This document shows positions 8,034-16,398 of a stretch of 64,000 bases of DNA, in pieces. The notes below the pieces were generated by a model that was given only the letters and a program-made list of their open reading frames with translations, was not told the DNA's origin and did no database searches. Each line of letters opens with the position of its first letter. The first letter of the stretch is position 1. Position numbers and translations under genes: made by a program. This DNA comes from Polynucleobacter sp. JS-Mosq-20-D10 (lineage in GTDB: Bacteria; Pseudomonadota; Gammaproteobacteria; Burkholderiales; Burkholderiaceae): contig NZ_CP061305.1 of assembly GCF_018687755.1 (NCBI RefSeq), forward strand, positions 1,115,099 through 1,179,098, given 5' to 3'.

Positions 8034-9812
8034 TTAGAAAGTACGTTCTTTAGGAGGGAAAGACTCAACAGTCAATGGCTTGAGGACGACCGGTTTGTAG
8101 TCCAAGCGGTTACCTTCGCTATACCAAAGCGTGTGCTTCATCCAGTTGTCATCATCACGATGTTGATGATCATCATGTGAATGCGCACCACGACTTTCTT
8201 TACGGGCAGCCGCTGAAATCATGGTCGCATTTGCAGCTTCAATTAAGTTCGCAACTTCTAAGGCTTCGATACGTGCTGTGTTAAAAATCTCAGACTTATC
8301 CTTCAGCCATAAGTGCTTAGCGCGCTCAGTTAGCTTAGCCATTTGACGAACGCCTTCATCCATCAATTCTTGGTTACGGAATACACCAGCATACTTCTGC
8401 ATAGTCTTACGAATATCGTTTGCAACATCTTGCGCATATTCACCAGAAGTCGAGTTATCAAGAGCAGCAATACGAGCCAAAGTTTGCTCGCCAGCATTTG
8501 CAGGCAAGGGTTTGAATTCGCGCTTCTTAAGATCCATGGCAACAATATGGTTACCTGCAGCACGACCAAATACCAACAGGTCTAGTAATGAGTTGGTGCC
8601 CAAACGATTTGCGCCATGAACAGATACACAAGAGCACTCACCAATAGCATACAAACCATTAACGATGTCATTATGTTTGCCATTGCCTGGCACAACAACT
8701 TGACCATTGATGTTGGTGGGAATACCGCCCATCTGATAGTGAATAGTGGGCACAACAGGAATCGGCTCTTTAGTAACATCGACGTTAGCAAAGTTGATAC
8801 CGATTTCGTAAACCGAAGGTAAACGCTTCATGATAGTCTCGGCACCAATGTGCGTTAAGTCGAGAACCACATAGTCACCATTCGGACCACAACCGCGCCC
8901 TTCTTTAATTTCCTGATCCATGCAGCGTGATACGAAATCGCGTGGAGCTAAGTCTTTATAGGTAGGTGCATAACGCTCCATAAAGCGTTCGCCATCTTTA
9001 TTGCGCAAGATGCCGCCTTCACCACGACAACCTTCTGTCAACAACACCCCTGCACCAGCTACGCCAGTTGGATGGAATTGCCAGAACTCCATGTCTTCCA
9101 ATGGAATGCCTGCGCGTGCAGCAAGGCCCATGCCATCGCCAGTATTAATAAATGCATTGGTAGATGCATCCCAAATACGACCAGCACCGCCAGTAGCCAT
9201 CATGACGACTTTGGTTTCTAAAATATAAACTTGGCCCGTTTCCATTTCGAGCGCAGTAACCCCAACGACATCACCCGCGTCATCACGAATCAAATCGAGA
9301 GCTAACCATTCAACGAAGAAGTTTGTTTTTGCGCGAACGTTTCGCTGGTACAAGGTGTGCAACATGGCATGACCAGTACGGTCAGCTGCAGCGCAAGCAC
9401 GCTGTACAGGTTTCTCACCATAATTGGCTGTATGTCCACCAAAAGGACGCTGATAAATAGTGCCGTCTGGATTGCGGTCAAAAGGCATGCCGAAGTGTTC
9501 AAGCTCATAAACAACTTTTGGAGCTTCGCGACACATAAACTCGATCACATCTTGGTCGCCCAACCAGTCTGAACCTTTGATCGTGTCGTAAAAATGATAG
9601 TGCCAGTTGTCTTCACTCATGTTACCGAGTGAGGCACCGATACCGCCTTGGGCAGCAACGGTATGTGAACGTGTTGGGAAAACCTTAGTTAATACCGCAA
9701 CATTCAGGCCGGCTTCTGCTAACTGCAAAGAAGCACGCATACCTGAACCACCTGCACCGATAATTACCGCGTCGAACCGACGGCGTGGTAACACTTTTTT
9801 AATCGCGGTCAT
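8034..9812 (-). CDS. sdhA: Succinate dehydrogenase flavoprotein subunit
   Basis: Catalytic subunit oxidising succinate to fumarate. The protein has 592 residues from the ATG at 9812 (MTAIKKVLPRRRFDAVIIGAGGSGMR). It has the FAD dinucleotide-binding motif, the histidine for covalent FAD in FPTRSHTVAAQGGIGASLGN, the substrate/active-site region HPTGVAGAGVLLTEGCRGEGG and the C-terminal HGANRLGTNSLLDLLVFGR motif. An upstream in-frame start at 9854 would run into sdhD and is not needed. Only 4 nt separate it from sdhD. Confidence 0.97.
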   Translation of the reverse strand: MTAIKKVLPRRRFDAVIIGAGGSGMRASLQLAEAGLNVAVLTKVFPTRSHTVAAQGGIGASLGNMSEDNWHYHFYDTIKGSDWLGDQDVIEFMCREAPKVVYELEHFGMPFDRNPDGTIYQRPFGGHTANYGEKPVQRACAAADRTGHAMLHTLYQRNVRAKTNFFVEWLALDLIRDDAGDVVGVTALEMETGQVYILETKVVMMATGGAGRIWDASTNAFINTGDGMGLAARAGIPLEDMEFWQFHPTGVAGAGVLLTEGCRGEGGILRNKDGERFMERYAPTYKDLAPRDFVSRCMDQEIKEGRGCGPNGDYVVLDLTHIGAETIMKRLPSVYEIGINFANVDVTKEPIPVVPTIHYQMGGIPTNINGQVVVPGNGKHNDIVNGLYAIGECSCVSVHGANRLGTNSLLDLLVFGRAAGNHIVAMDLKKREFKPLPANAGEQTLARIAALDNSTSGEYAQDVANDIRKTMQKYAGVFRNQELMDEGVRQMAKLTERAKHLWLKDKSEIFNTARIEALEVANLIEAANATMISAAARKESRGAHSHDDHQHRDDDNWMKHTLWYSEGNRLDYKPVVLKPLTVESFPPKERTF

Positions 9813-9816
9813 TGAA

Positions 9817-10182
9817 TTACACTTTCCACAAAATTTGTACGGCATAGGCCGCACAGGCTACAAGATACAAAACAGTTAACACTTGGAGTGTTAAACGAAT
9901 GCTGACAGGCTTGATGTAATCCATCCAGATATCACGAATACCGATCCAAGCGTGATAGAACAAGCTGATGAAAAATAGTAGCGTCAACAGCTTCATGAAT
10001 TGGTTACTAAATAAGGCAGCCCAACCCTCATAAGTTGCACTACCGGTGATGCAGTAATCCACCAAAAGAACGATCGTAAAAACTACCATCACAATGGCTG
10101 TGGCACGCTGAATAATCCACTCTTTTAGGCCGTAATGGGCGCCAACAACTAAACGCTTGGGTCCAATTTGATAAATAGGCAT
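9817..10182 (-). CDS. sdhD: Succinate dehydrogenase membrane anchor subunit
   Basis: A 121-residue hydrophobic protein with three predicted membrane helices (around residues 28-45, 64-84 and 97-115), an N-terminal cytoplasmic stretch (MPIYQIGPKRLVVGAHYGLKEW) and the conserved YHAWIGIRDIWMDY segment. That segment contains the usual haem/quinone-site histidine and the Tyr/Asp pair. With SdhC it anchors complex II in the inner membrane and binds haem b and ubiquinone. It lies between sdhC (24 nt) and sdhA (4 nt). Confidence 0.92.
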   Translation of the reverse strand: MPIYQIGPKRLVVGAHYGLKEWIIQRATAIVMVVFTIVLLVDYCITGSATYEGWAALFSNQFMKLLTLLFFISLFYHAWIGIRDIWMDYIKPVSIRLTLQVLTVLYLVACAAYAVQILWKV

Positions 10183-10206
10183 TCGATTTCCTTAGTGAAG
10201 AAGTGC

Positions 10207-10626
10207 TTAATAGAAGCCAAAAAGTTTGAGGCCAACAATCGCAGTTAAAACAAGGCCTAAGAAAAATACAAAGATCGCAGAGCGGTTGGCATCAGCTTTT
10301 TCAACCCCAATCTCTAAATCCAACAAAAGATAGCGAATTCCGGCACAGAAATGGTGCAAAAAGGACCAAATTAAGCCTAGAAGGACAATTTTTACTAGCG
10401 CATGACCCGTAATTGCCTGAAAGGTTTGGTAGCTCATCTCAGAAGCTAAGCTTTGATCTAAGAGATAAAGCAAGAATGGCAACATCAAGAACAGTGACGC
10501 TCCGCTGATGCGGTGAAGAATGGAAACTTTCCCAGCCCAAGGAAGGCGGTACTTGATTAACTGAGCAAGACCAATGTTTCGGTAAACGGGTCTATCTTTT
10601 TTTACATTTTGCTGTGCGTCAACCAT
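10207..10626 (-). CDS. sdhC: Succinate dehydrogenase cytochrome b556 subunit
   Basis: The 139-residue cytochrome subunit of complex II. RPVYRNIGL...LPWAGKVSILHRISGASLFLML is the conserved quinone-site/first-helix region (Ser/Arg of SILHRISG), and WSFLHHFCAGIRYLLLDLE carries the haem-ligand histidine region. Three membrane helices are predicted. The ATG at 10626 is chosen; an in-frame TTG four codons upstream is less likely. This is the first gene of sdhCDABE, 141 nt downstream of the GntR gene; I found no convincing sigma-70 promoter in that gap. Confidence 0.93.
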   Translation of the reverse strand: MVDAQQNVKKDRPVYRNIGLAQLIKYRLPWAGKVSILHRISGASLFLMLPFLLYLLDQSLASEMSYQTFQAITGHALVKIVLLGLIWSFLHHFCAGIRYLLLDLEIGVEKADANRSAIFVFFLGLVLTAIVGLKLFGFY

Positions 10627-10733
10627 GGGTAATCTCAATCTTTCGGTGGAGGTTCAGTGTGGTTTTGTTGTATTGCAACATATTCTATTAGAAACCTGGG
10701 GGTGGCGGGGACTTTTTAGCGTTTAAAGGGGTT

Positions 10734-10747
10734 AAAAACTGGTTTTT
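10734..10747. repeat. Small inverted repeat in the GntR-sdhC gap
   Basis: AAAAAC, a 2-nt spacer, then GTTTTT, lying between the GntR stop (10768) and sdhC. It is AT-rich and lacks the GC stem of an intrinsic terminator, so it could be a weak regulatory dyad or chance. A second short dyad (TGTTG, 5-nt spacer, CAACA on the minus strand) is closer to sdhC. No function can be assigned. Confidence 0.3.
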
Positions 10748-10767
10748 ACTGATTTTGAGTGTACTAC

Positions 10768-11505
10768 CTAGTTCAATTTATTGTCGTAATGCTGCCCATC
10801 AGTGTCATATCTTGCGCGTCGAATTTCTACTGGTTTATTCCCGTAGGTGAAAGCCACACGTTCAATAGAAAGTAAGGCGGCGCCCTCGGAAACTTGTAGG
10901 TATCTTGCAAGTTCTAGGTCCGCCAAGATGGCCTTAATTTTTTCCTCCGCCCGAACCATATGCGTGGCATATTCAGACTCATAAAAGGCATACATCGGGC
11001 CAGTCCAAGCATTGAGCATCTCTAAATTTAAGCCTTTAAAGCGAGCCTCTGGTAACCAAATTTCTTCAAAAACGATTGGTCGACCTGCAGAGCTTTGCAC
11101 TCGGTCGATCCGAATAATCGAATCTTCTGGCTTTAGCTTAAGTAACTGAGCAATATGGGGATCAGACCGGATGTTCTCACAGGCTAAAAACTGGTTTTTG
11201 AGGTGTAACTTCTCACCAGAATCAGGCTCTAAACGCAAAAAACGATATTGAAAGTCTTCCTCTTGGTGGGTTGCCACAAAGGTACCTTTACCCTGGCGAC
11301 GTATTAGCAAGTTTTGGGCAGCTAACTCATCAATAGCCTTGCGAACAGTCCCCTGACTCACCGCATATCGCGCTGCAAGCTCCATCTCGCTGGGGATTGC
11401 ATCACCAGGCAACCATTCGGAGGCCTGCAAACTCGCCAGAATCATGGCTTTAATTTGCTCATAGAGCGGGCTAAATGAGGCAATGGGTTCGGATGTAAGG
11501 GGCAA
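10768..11505 (-). CDS. GntR family transcriptional regulator (HutC/UTRA subfamily)
   Basis: A 245-residue regulator with an N-terminal winged-helix GntR domain (about residues 10-77, PLYEQIKAMILASL...IPSEMELAARYAVSQGTVRKAIDELAAQNLLIRRQGKGTFVA) and a C-terminal UTRA effector domain (about 95-240). The start is a TTG at 11505 with GGAG five bases upstream; no in-frame ATG gives a complete HTH. It is divergent from mdh and directly upstream of sdhCDAB-gltA on the same strand. Control of TCA-cycle genes is therefore likely by context. The palindrome at 11551-11570 is a candidate operator for autoregulation and mdh. Confidence 0.9.
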   Translation of the reverse strand: MPLTSEPIASFSPLYEQIKAMILASLQASEWLPGDAIPSEMELAARYAVSQGTVRKAIDELAAQNLLIRRQGKGTFVATHQEEDFQYRFLRLEPDSGEKLHLKNQFLACENIRSDPHIAQLLKLKPEDSIIRIDRVQSSAGRPIVFEEIWLPEARFKGLNLEMLNAWTGPMYAFYESEYATHMVRAEEKIKAILADLELARYLQVSEGAALLSIERVAFTYGNKPVEIRRARYDTDGQHYDNKLN

Positions 11506-11550
11506 ATTAGCTCCAGGACAGCTGATGTTGGATAAAATTGAGGCTTATCT

Positions 11551-11570
11551 CATATCTTATATAAGACATG
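11551..11570. promoter_or_regulatory. Palindromic operator candidate between GntR gene and mdh
   Basis: Left arm CATATCTTAT, right arm ATAAGACATG: 9 of 10 positions pair around the centre, including a perfect CTTATATAAG core. It is the right size for a GntR-family dimer. It ends one base before a consensus TTGACA (11572-11577) reading toward mdh, and it lies about 46 nt upstream of the GntR start on the other strand. Binding is inferred. Confidence 0.65.
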
Positions 11571-11571
11571 A

Positions 11572-11601
11572 TTGACAGTGTAAATGGAAAGTCCATACAC
11601 T
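11572..11601 (+). promoter_or_regulatory. Candidate sigma-70 promoter of mdh
   Basis: Perfect -35 TTGACA at 11572-11577 and a -10-like TACACT at 11596-11601 with an 18-nt spacer, about 50 nt upstream of the mdh ATG. The -10 match is only 4 of 6, so this is a reasonable but unproven call. The palindrome at 11551-11570 abuts the -35 box. Confidence 0.5.
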
Positions 11602-11653
11602 TGAATGGATAATAGAAAAAATAGTTAATTAACCTCAACTGGAGTTATTAGTA

Positions 11654-12643
11654 ATGGCAAAAGCCCCAATGCGTGTTGCAGTCACCGGTGCAGCCGGTCA
11701 AATCGGATATTCCCTACTCTTTCGTATTGCCAATGGCGACTTATTGGGCAAAGATCAGCCAGTTATCCTTCAGTTACTAGAAATTCCAGACGAAAAAGCT
11801 CAAAAAGCCCTGGCTGGCGTGATGATGGAGCTCGAAGACTGTGCTTTCCCCCTATTGGCAGGCATGACAGCCCACTCCGACCCAATGACAGCGTTCAAAG
11901 ATATTGATGTTGCTTTGTTGGTTGGTGCACGTCCACGTGGCCCAGGCATGGAGCGTAAAGATTTACTCTCAGCCAATGCACAGATTTTCACAGCGCAAGG
12001 CAAGGCATTGAATGCCGTAGCTAAGAAAACAGTCAAAGTGTTGGTTGTTGGCAATCCAGCAAACACGAATGCCTATATCGCCATGAAATCTGCACCAGAT
12101 ATTCCTGCGAAGAATTTCACAGCAATGCTCCGCCTAGATCACAACCGCGCGCTCTCACAATTAGCTAACAAGCTGAACAAGCCAGTTGCTGATATCGAGA
12201 AACTCGTTGTGTGGGGCAACCATAGCCCAACAATGTACCCAGACTATCGCTTTGCCACCATCGATGGTAAGTCTGTCAAAGACAGCATCAACGATGCAGC
12301 ATGGAATAAAGATACCTTCATTCCTACAGTTGGTAAACGTGGCGCTGCCATTATTGAAGCCCGTGGCCTATCTTCTGCAGCATCTGCAGCTAATGCAGCA
12401 ATTGATCATGTGCGCGATTGGGTTCTCGGCACCAATGGTAAGTGGGTCACTATGGGTATTCCATCTAAAGGCGAATACGGCATTCCTGCTGAAGTAATCT
12501 ATGGTTACCCAGTGATTTGCGAAAACGGCGAATACAAGATGGTGGAAGGTTTGGAAATTGATGAGTTCTCTCGCGAACGCATGAATCACACGCTGAATGA
12601 ATTGCTTGAAGAGCAAGCTGGTGTTAAGCATCTTCTCTCATAA
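11654..12643 (+). CDS. mdh: Malate dehydrogenase
   Basis: NAD-dependent oxidation of malate to oxaloacetate, the TCA step before citrate synthase. The 329-residue protein belongs to the cytosolic-type MDH group. It has a Rossmann motif GAAGQIGYSLLF, substrate-binding arginines (ARPRGPGMERKDLL; RLDHNRALSQLA) and the catalytic histidine in VVWGNHSPTMYPD. GGAG precedes the ATG. The gene is divergent from the GntR regulator and is followed within 12 nt by a small secreted-protein gene. Confidence 0.97.
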   Translation: MAKAPMRVAVTGAAGQIGYSLLFRIANGDLLGKDQPVILQLLEIPDEKAQKALAGVMMELEDCAFPLLAGMTAHSDPMTAFKDIDVALLVGARPRGPGMERKDLLSANAQIFTAQGKALNAVAKKTVKVLVVGNPANTNAYIAMKSAPDIPAKNFTAMLRLDHNRALSQLANKLNKPVADIEKLVVWGNHSPTMYPDYRFATIDGKSVKDSINDAAWNKDTFIPTVGKRGAAIIEARGLSSAASAANAAIDHVRDWVLGTNGKWVTMGIPSKGEYGIPAEVIYGYPVICENGEYKMVEGLEIDEFSRERMNHTLNELLEEQAGVKHLLS

Positions 12644-12655
12644 GGATTTATGCAC

Positions 12656-13030
12656 ATGAAGCAAACTCTTCTCATCGCTAGCTTAGTTGCAGCCGCCCTT
12701 TTAGGATCCGCCCCAGTCACTGCTAGCGAAGAAGTATCCACTTGGACTTGTAGCGAAAGTAAGCAATTCAAAACTTCCGGAACAACTGAAACGGTTCGCC
12801 TGACTTGGGAATCTAAAACGTTTGACTTGAAGCGCGAAAATTCCCTTCCAGGAAGCTTGCGTTATAAAAATGCCGCTACTGGACATGATCTTGTAGTGTT
12901 GGGCAATAAGGCAATGCTATTTAATATTAAGTCTGGAACTCGCCTTGCTGATTTCTGCCAAACAGCAGAAATGAAGACTGGTAAGCTCCCGCACTTGTTT
13001 GCAAATTCAGAGCCCTTTGTACAGAACTAA
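12656..13030 (+). CDS. Small secreted protein of unknown function
   Basis: A 124-residue protein with a clear Sec signal peptide (MKQTLLIASLVAAALLGSAPVTAS). The mature part is short and soluble, with two cysteines (TWTCSES... and LADFCQTAEM) that could form a disulfide. I do not recognise the family. An ATG two codons upstream (12650) is possible, but AAGGA lies nine bases before the second ATG and only three before the first. It is close behind mdh and followed by a strong terminator, so it is probably co-transcribed with mdh. Confidence 0.75.
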   Translation: MKQTLLIASLVAAALLGSAPVTASEEVSTWTCSESKQFKTSGTTETVRLTWESKTFDLKRENSLPGSLRYKNAATGHDLVVLGNKAMLFNIKSGTRLADFCQTAEMKTGKLPHLFANSEPFVQN

Positions 13031-13047
13031 AAGTAATGCTTCATAGT

Positions 13048-13076
13048 AAAAAAGCCGAGACATTCTCGGCTTTTTT
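13048..13076. terminator. Bidirectional intrinsic terminator
   Basis: Stem GCCGAGA / TCTCGGC with a 3-nt loop (13054-13070), flanked by A6 on the left and T6 on the right. It lies between the convergent mdh unit and the yaaA-DUF2863 unit and can serve both strands. Confidence 0.92.
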
Positions 13077-13113
13077 ATTTGTATCTTTCAGCTTTAAAGC
13101 TGACTGAATTTGC

Positions 13114-14325
13114 TTAATGAAACAAGGGTTGCTGTGTCGGCGCATCGTCTGGCAACTCAGCATGCACAGCATCACCAGATCGGTCTGGGAACAGCGGCGC
13201 ACCACAGTCATCGCAAAGCTCTGGGTCAAAGAGCATGGCATGACGGAAGACGTCTTCAACACCAGCATTACGAAGCGCATCTGCAATGCGCTTCATGGGA
13301 CTTTCATCATCAGACAAATCATTGAGCGCATCGTTGGCAACACTCTCGCGATCATACAAGGGCCAAATCACTCCGTATACAACTTCAGAAGAACCTTTTA
13401 AGCTAAAAGAAATTCGATACTCATCAGCCTGATCCTCGCCAAAAGCCCCAACTACGCAGGACAATCCAGCAGGCATTACTCCGAGAGTGCTCTCAAGAAA
13501 ATTCACAGCGGCTCGAATACTCAGTGGACGCACTTGTTTATCCGCTAATCGACAGTTTGTGAAATACGCCTCTGGCAATAAGAGCTCAAACTCGCAACCC
13601 GGCAAGAGCGCAGCGATAGGTTCCTGCATCGCGTTTTGCCAGCCAATTAAGCTTACGCCACGCTCTTGATGTGCTGGCACCTCAGCTTGCCAACGGAATA
13701 ATGGCATCCCAGAAGGAGCGGCAACGGCGGCGATGATAAAGCGTGGATCGGCTAAAACCGCAATGGTCTCTGACATATCGCGCAGCTCTAACTTAACCTC
13801 ACTAGCGGTAATAGCGGCGCTAGCTAAAGCCTCGGTTAGCAAACGTGTTTGGCAGTGGGAGTGCGGCATTTGATCAATACTGTATAGCCAGGGAACAATC
13901 GCTAAGCGTGTGTCCGTAGAAGCTATTGAGTTATGCAATGCCGCGGCAGTAGATTCAATCACATTCGCCGGCAATGCCCCAGAGGGAATCTGATAGCGGG
14001 TGTGGGCAACGATTGGCAAAGCCAATAGCAGCACATCCCAATTCTGACCCTCATTCTCCATCACTAAGGATTCAGCCAGCGTCTCAGCACAATCCGCAAG
14101 CACCTCAAATGCTAGCGTATTAATGCGAAACGTTTGATCTAAGGAAGCATCAATCACATTTTGATTTTGACTTCTCAGAAGACGCATTAAGCGAACATTT
14201 AAGCGCTCCTCCCAAAATTGGTCTTCAATATGACTGCCAGAAGCCGCCAAAGAGATAGCATCTGCTACTAGGCGCTCAACATCTGGTGAAGTGCGTTGCG
14301 AGGATTTAGTGCGATGAACAGCCAT
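13114..14325 (-). CDS. DUF2863-like protein
   Basis: A 403-residue cytoplasmic protein without membrane segments or a signal peptide. It resembles the betaproteobacterial DUF2863 family by the N-terminal pattern (SPDVERLVADAISLAASGSHIEDQFWEERLN) and overall length; this is from memory and not certain. The C-terminus has a CDDCG pair followed by a proline-rich acidic tail ending QQPLFH. GGAGG precedes the ATG and overlaps the yaaA end, so it is in one unit with yaaA. Function unknown. Confidence 0.75.
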   Translation of the reverse strand: MAVHRTKSSQRTSPDVERLVADAISLAASGSHIEDQFWEERLNVRLMRLLRSQNQNVIDASLDQTFRINTLAFEVLADCAETLAESLVMENEGQNWDVLLLALPIVAHTRYQIPSGALPANVIESTAAALHNSIASTDTRLAIVPWLYSIDQMPHSHCQTRLLTEALASAAITASEVKLELRDMSETIAVLADPRFIIAAVAAPSGMPLFRWQAEVPAHQERGVSLIGWQNAMQEPIAALLPGCEFELLLPEAYFTNCRLADKQVRPLSIRAAVNFLESTLGVMPAGLSCVVGAFGEDQADEYRISFSLKGSSEVVYGVIWPLYDRESVANDALNDLSDDESPMKRIADALRNAGVEDVFRHAMLFDPELCDDCGAPLFPDRSGDAVHAELPDDAPTQQPLFH

Positions 14326-14336
14326 GGTGCACCCTC

Positions 14337-15113
14337 CTACTTTCTCTCGGGACGTCTAAATAACGGTTTTTCTGGTTTAGATTCGGAGGCAACATATTTG
14401 TAACCATCCAAATTAAAACCCTTCAAATCTACGGGATCGGTGATCCGGTTTTCAACAACATAGCGAGCCATCAATCCCCTAGCTCGCTTAGCGTAGAAGG
14501 AGATAATTTTGTATTTACCATCCTTACCGTCTTGGAATACCGGAGAAATCACCGGGCAATCCAAGTTTTTGGCTTGCAATACCTTGAAATATTCTTCAGA
14601 AGCTAAATTGAGAAGCACAGGCTTCTTTTGTTGTTCCAACAACTTCTTTAGTGAGTCAGTCACACGTTCGCCCCAAAAAGCGTATAGATCCTTGCCTCGG
14701 GCATTTTTAAAGGAAGTGCCCATCTCCAAGCGGTAAGGCTGCATTAAATCTAGGGGGCGAAGAGCGCCATATAAGCCTGACAAGATACGAATATGATCTT
14801 GCGCAAAATCCATGGCTTTGTTATTCAGTGTCTTTACGTCAAATCCGTCATAGACGTCGCCATCAAAAGCATAAATAGCCGGTTTGCTATTGGCATCCGT
14901 AAATTTCTTGGACCAATCACGATAACGACCCACATTCAATGCGGCCAACGGGTCAGAGAGACCCATCAGATCGGCGACCTCCTGAGGCGAGAGCTTCTTT
15001 AGATCAGCTATCAACTTGGCCGATTCCGAGACAAACTCTGGCAAGGTTGAAGCCTTGACCTTGACTGGGGTTTTGTAATCTAGGGATTTTGCGGGTGAAA
15101 GGACGATCAACAT
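14337..15113 (-). CDS. yaaA: Peroxide stress protein YaaA
   Basis: A 258-residue member of the YaaA/DUF328 family, which in E. coli limits free iron and oxidative DNA damage during peroxide stress. The family start MLIVLSPAKSLD, the GLYGALRPLDLMQPYRLEMG segment and the C-terminal FYAKRARGLMARYVV segment are all present. It is the first gene of a two-gene minus-strand unit with the DUF2863-like gene and is divergent from the aminotransferase gene (68 nt). Confidence 0.93.
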   Translation of the reverse strand: MLIVLSPAKSLDYKTPVKVKASTLPEFVSESAKLIADLKKLSPQEVADLMGLSDPLAALNVGRYRDWSKKFTDANSKPAIYAFDGDVYDGFDVKTLNNKAMDFAQDHIRILSGLYGALRPLDLMQPYRLEMGTSFKNARGKDLYAFWGERVTDSLKKLLEQQKKPVLLNLASEEYFKVLQAKNLDCPVISPVFQDGKDGKYKIISFYAKRARGLMARYVVENRITDPVDLKGFNLDGYKYVASESKPEKPLFRRPERK

Positions 15114-15181
15114 GGCACAATTTGAAGATGAATTTCTACCATTCTAGCGACTACCTCCCTTATTTGCCCTAAACCGCCTGC

Positions 15182-16384
15182 ATGGACCAAAACCTCGCCC
15201 TAAGCCCAGACTTTCCAAGTCGCCTACCCAAGGTGGGCACAACCGTATTTACGATCATGTCAGCCCTCGCTGCAAAGCATCAAGCCATTAATTTAGGGCA
15301 AGGTTTTCCAGACTTTTCATGCGATCGAAAGCTCATATCCGAGGTTCATGAGGCAATGCTGGCTGATCATAATCAATATCCACCTATGATGGGAATTGCT
15401 GAGTTACGCCAGGGTGTGTCAAAAAAAATATCGACTTTATACGGTCATGAATATGATCCCGATACAGAGATCACTATTACTGCCGGCGGCACCCAAGGAA
15501 TCATGACGGCTATTTTGTGCTGCGTCAGTCCAGGCGATGAAGTTGTCATCATTGAACCCGCCTACGATAGCTATCGCCCATCAATTGATCTAGCGGGAGG
15601 CAAAACGATTGCCGTATCTTTGACTGCCAATCGCGATGATCAAGGAATGGTGAGTTCTTTTTCAATACCCTGGGATGATCTAGCAAAAGCAATCAATACA
15701 AAAACGCGGCTCGTTATGATTAATACACCGCACAATCCAACTGGCATGGTGTGGCAGGCATCAGATCTTGAGCGCCTGGCAAATTTAGTCAAAAATACGA
15801 ATGCGCTGATCTTGAGCGATGAGGTCTACGAACACATGGTATTTGATGGACATCAACATATTAGTATTGCAAGTCACCCTGAATTAGCAGCGCGTAGTTT
15901 TCTGATATCCAGTTTTGGCAAAACCTATCATGTCACCGGCTGGAAGATGGGCTATGTAGCAGCACCTGCAGCGATGATGAAAGAGTTTCGTAAGGTCCAT
16001 CAGTTCAACGTATTTACCGTGAACACGCCAATGCAATATGGTCTTGCCAAATACCTCAAGAATGCAGATCACTACTTAGGATTACCATCCTTTTATCAAG
16101 CTAAGCGGGATTACTTTAGCCAAGGTTTGCAGCAAACCAAGTTCAAGTTACTACCAGCTCCAGCAAGCTATTTTCAGTGCGTCAATTACACCAAGCTGGG
16201 CATCCCCCAGGCTAAATTAAGCGAAGCAGATTTTTGCTCCTGGCTAACCACCGAGATTGGCGTAGCAGCCATTCCGGTCTCTGCTTTTTACGCTAAGCCA
16301 GTTGAGTCAGGCGTGATCCGTTTTTGTTTTGCTAAAAAAGAAAAGACGCTTTCAACCGCATTAGAGCGTTTACAAACCCTGTAG
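15182..16384 (+). CDS. PLP-dependent aminotransferase, YbdL (methionine aminotransferase)-like
   Basis: A 400-residue fold-type I aminotransferase. The N-terminus SRLPKVGTTVFTIMSALAAKHQAINLGQGFPDF matches the YbdL/methionine aminotransferase and kynurenine-oxoglutarate transaminase group. Other motifs are TAGGTQGIM, NTPHNPTGMVW, LSDEVYEHMVFD and the PLP lysine in SSFGKTYHVTGWKMGY. A likely reaction is transamination of methionine or aromatic amino acids; exact substrate cannot be read from the sequence. No good Shine-Dalgarno precedes the ATG. A GST gene follows 14 nt downstream. Confidence 0.88.
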   Translation: MDQNLALSPDFPSRLPKVGTTVFTIMSALAAKHQAINLGQGFPDFSCDRKLISEVHEAMLADHNQYPPMMGIAELRQGVSKKISTLYGHEYDPDTEITITAGGTQGIMTAILCCVSPGDEVVIIEPAYDSYRPSIDLAGGKTIAVSLTANRDDQGMVSSFSIPWDDLAKAINTKTRLVMINTPHNPTGMVWQASDLERLANLVKNTNALILSDEVYEHMVFDGHQHISIASHPELAARSFLISSFGKTYHVTGWKMGYVAAPAAMMKEFRKVHQFNVFTVNTPMQYGLAKYLKNADHYLGLPSFYQAKRDYFSQGLQQTKFKLLPAPASYFQCVNYTKLGIPQAKLSEADFCSWLTTEIGVAAIPVSAFYAKPVESGVIRFCFAKKEKTLSTALERLQTL

Positions 16385-16398
16385 AAAAGGAATTAATC

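Noticed and set aside
12368..12631. Antisense ORF within mdh, and many similar ORFs antisense to aceE, hrpA, sdhA and others
   Set aside because: They lie entirely inside well-recognised genes, have no ribosome binding sites worth noting and show no family features.
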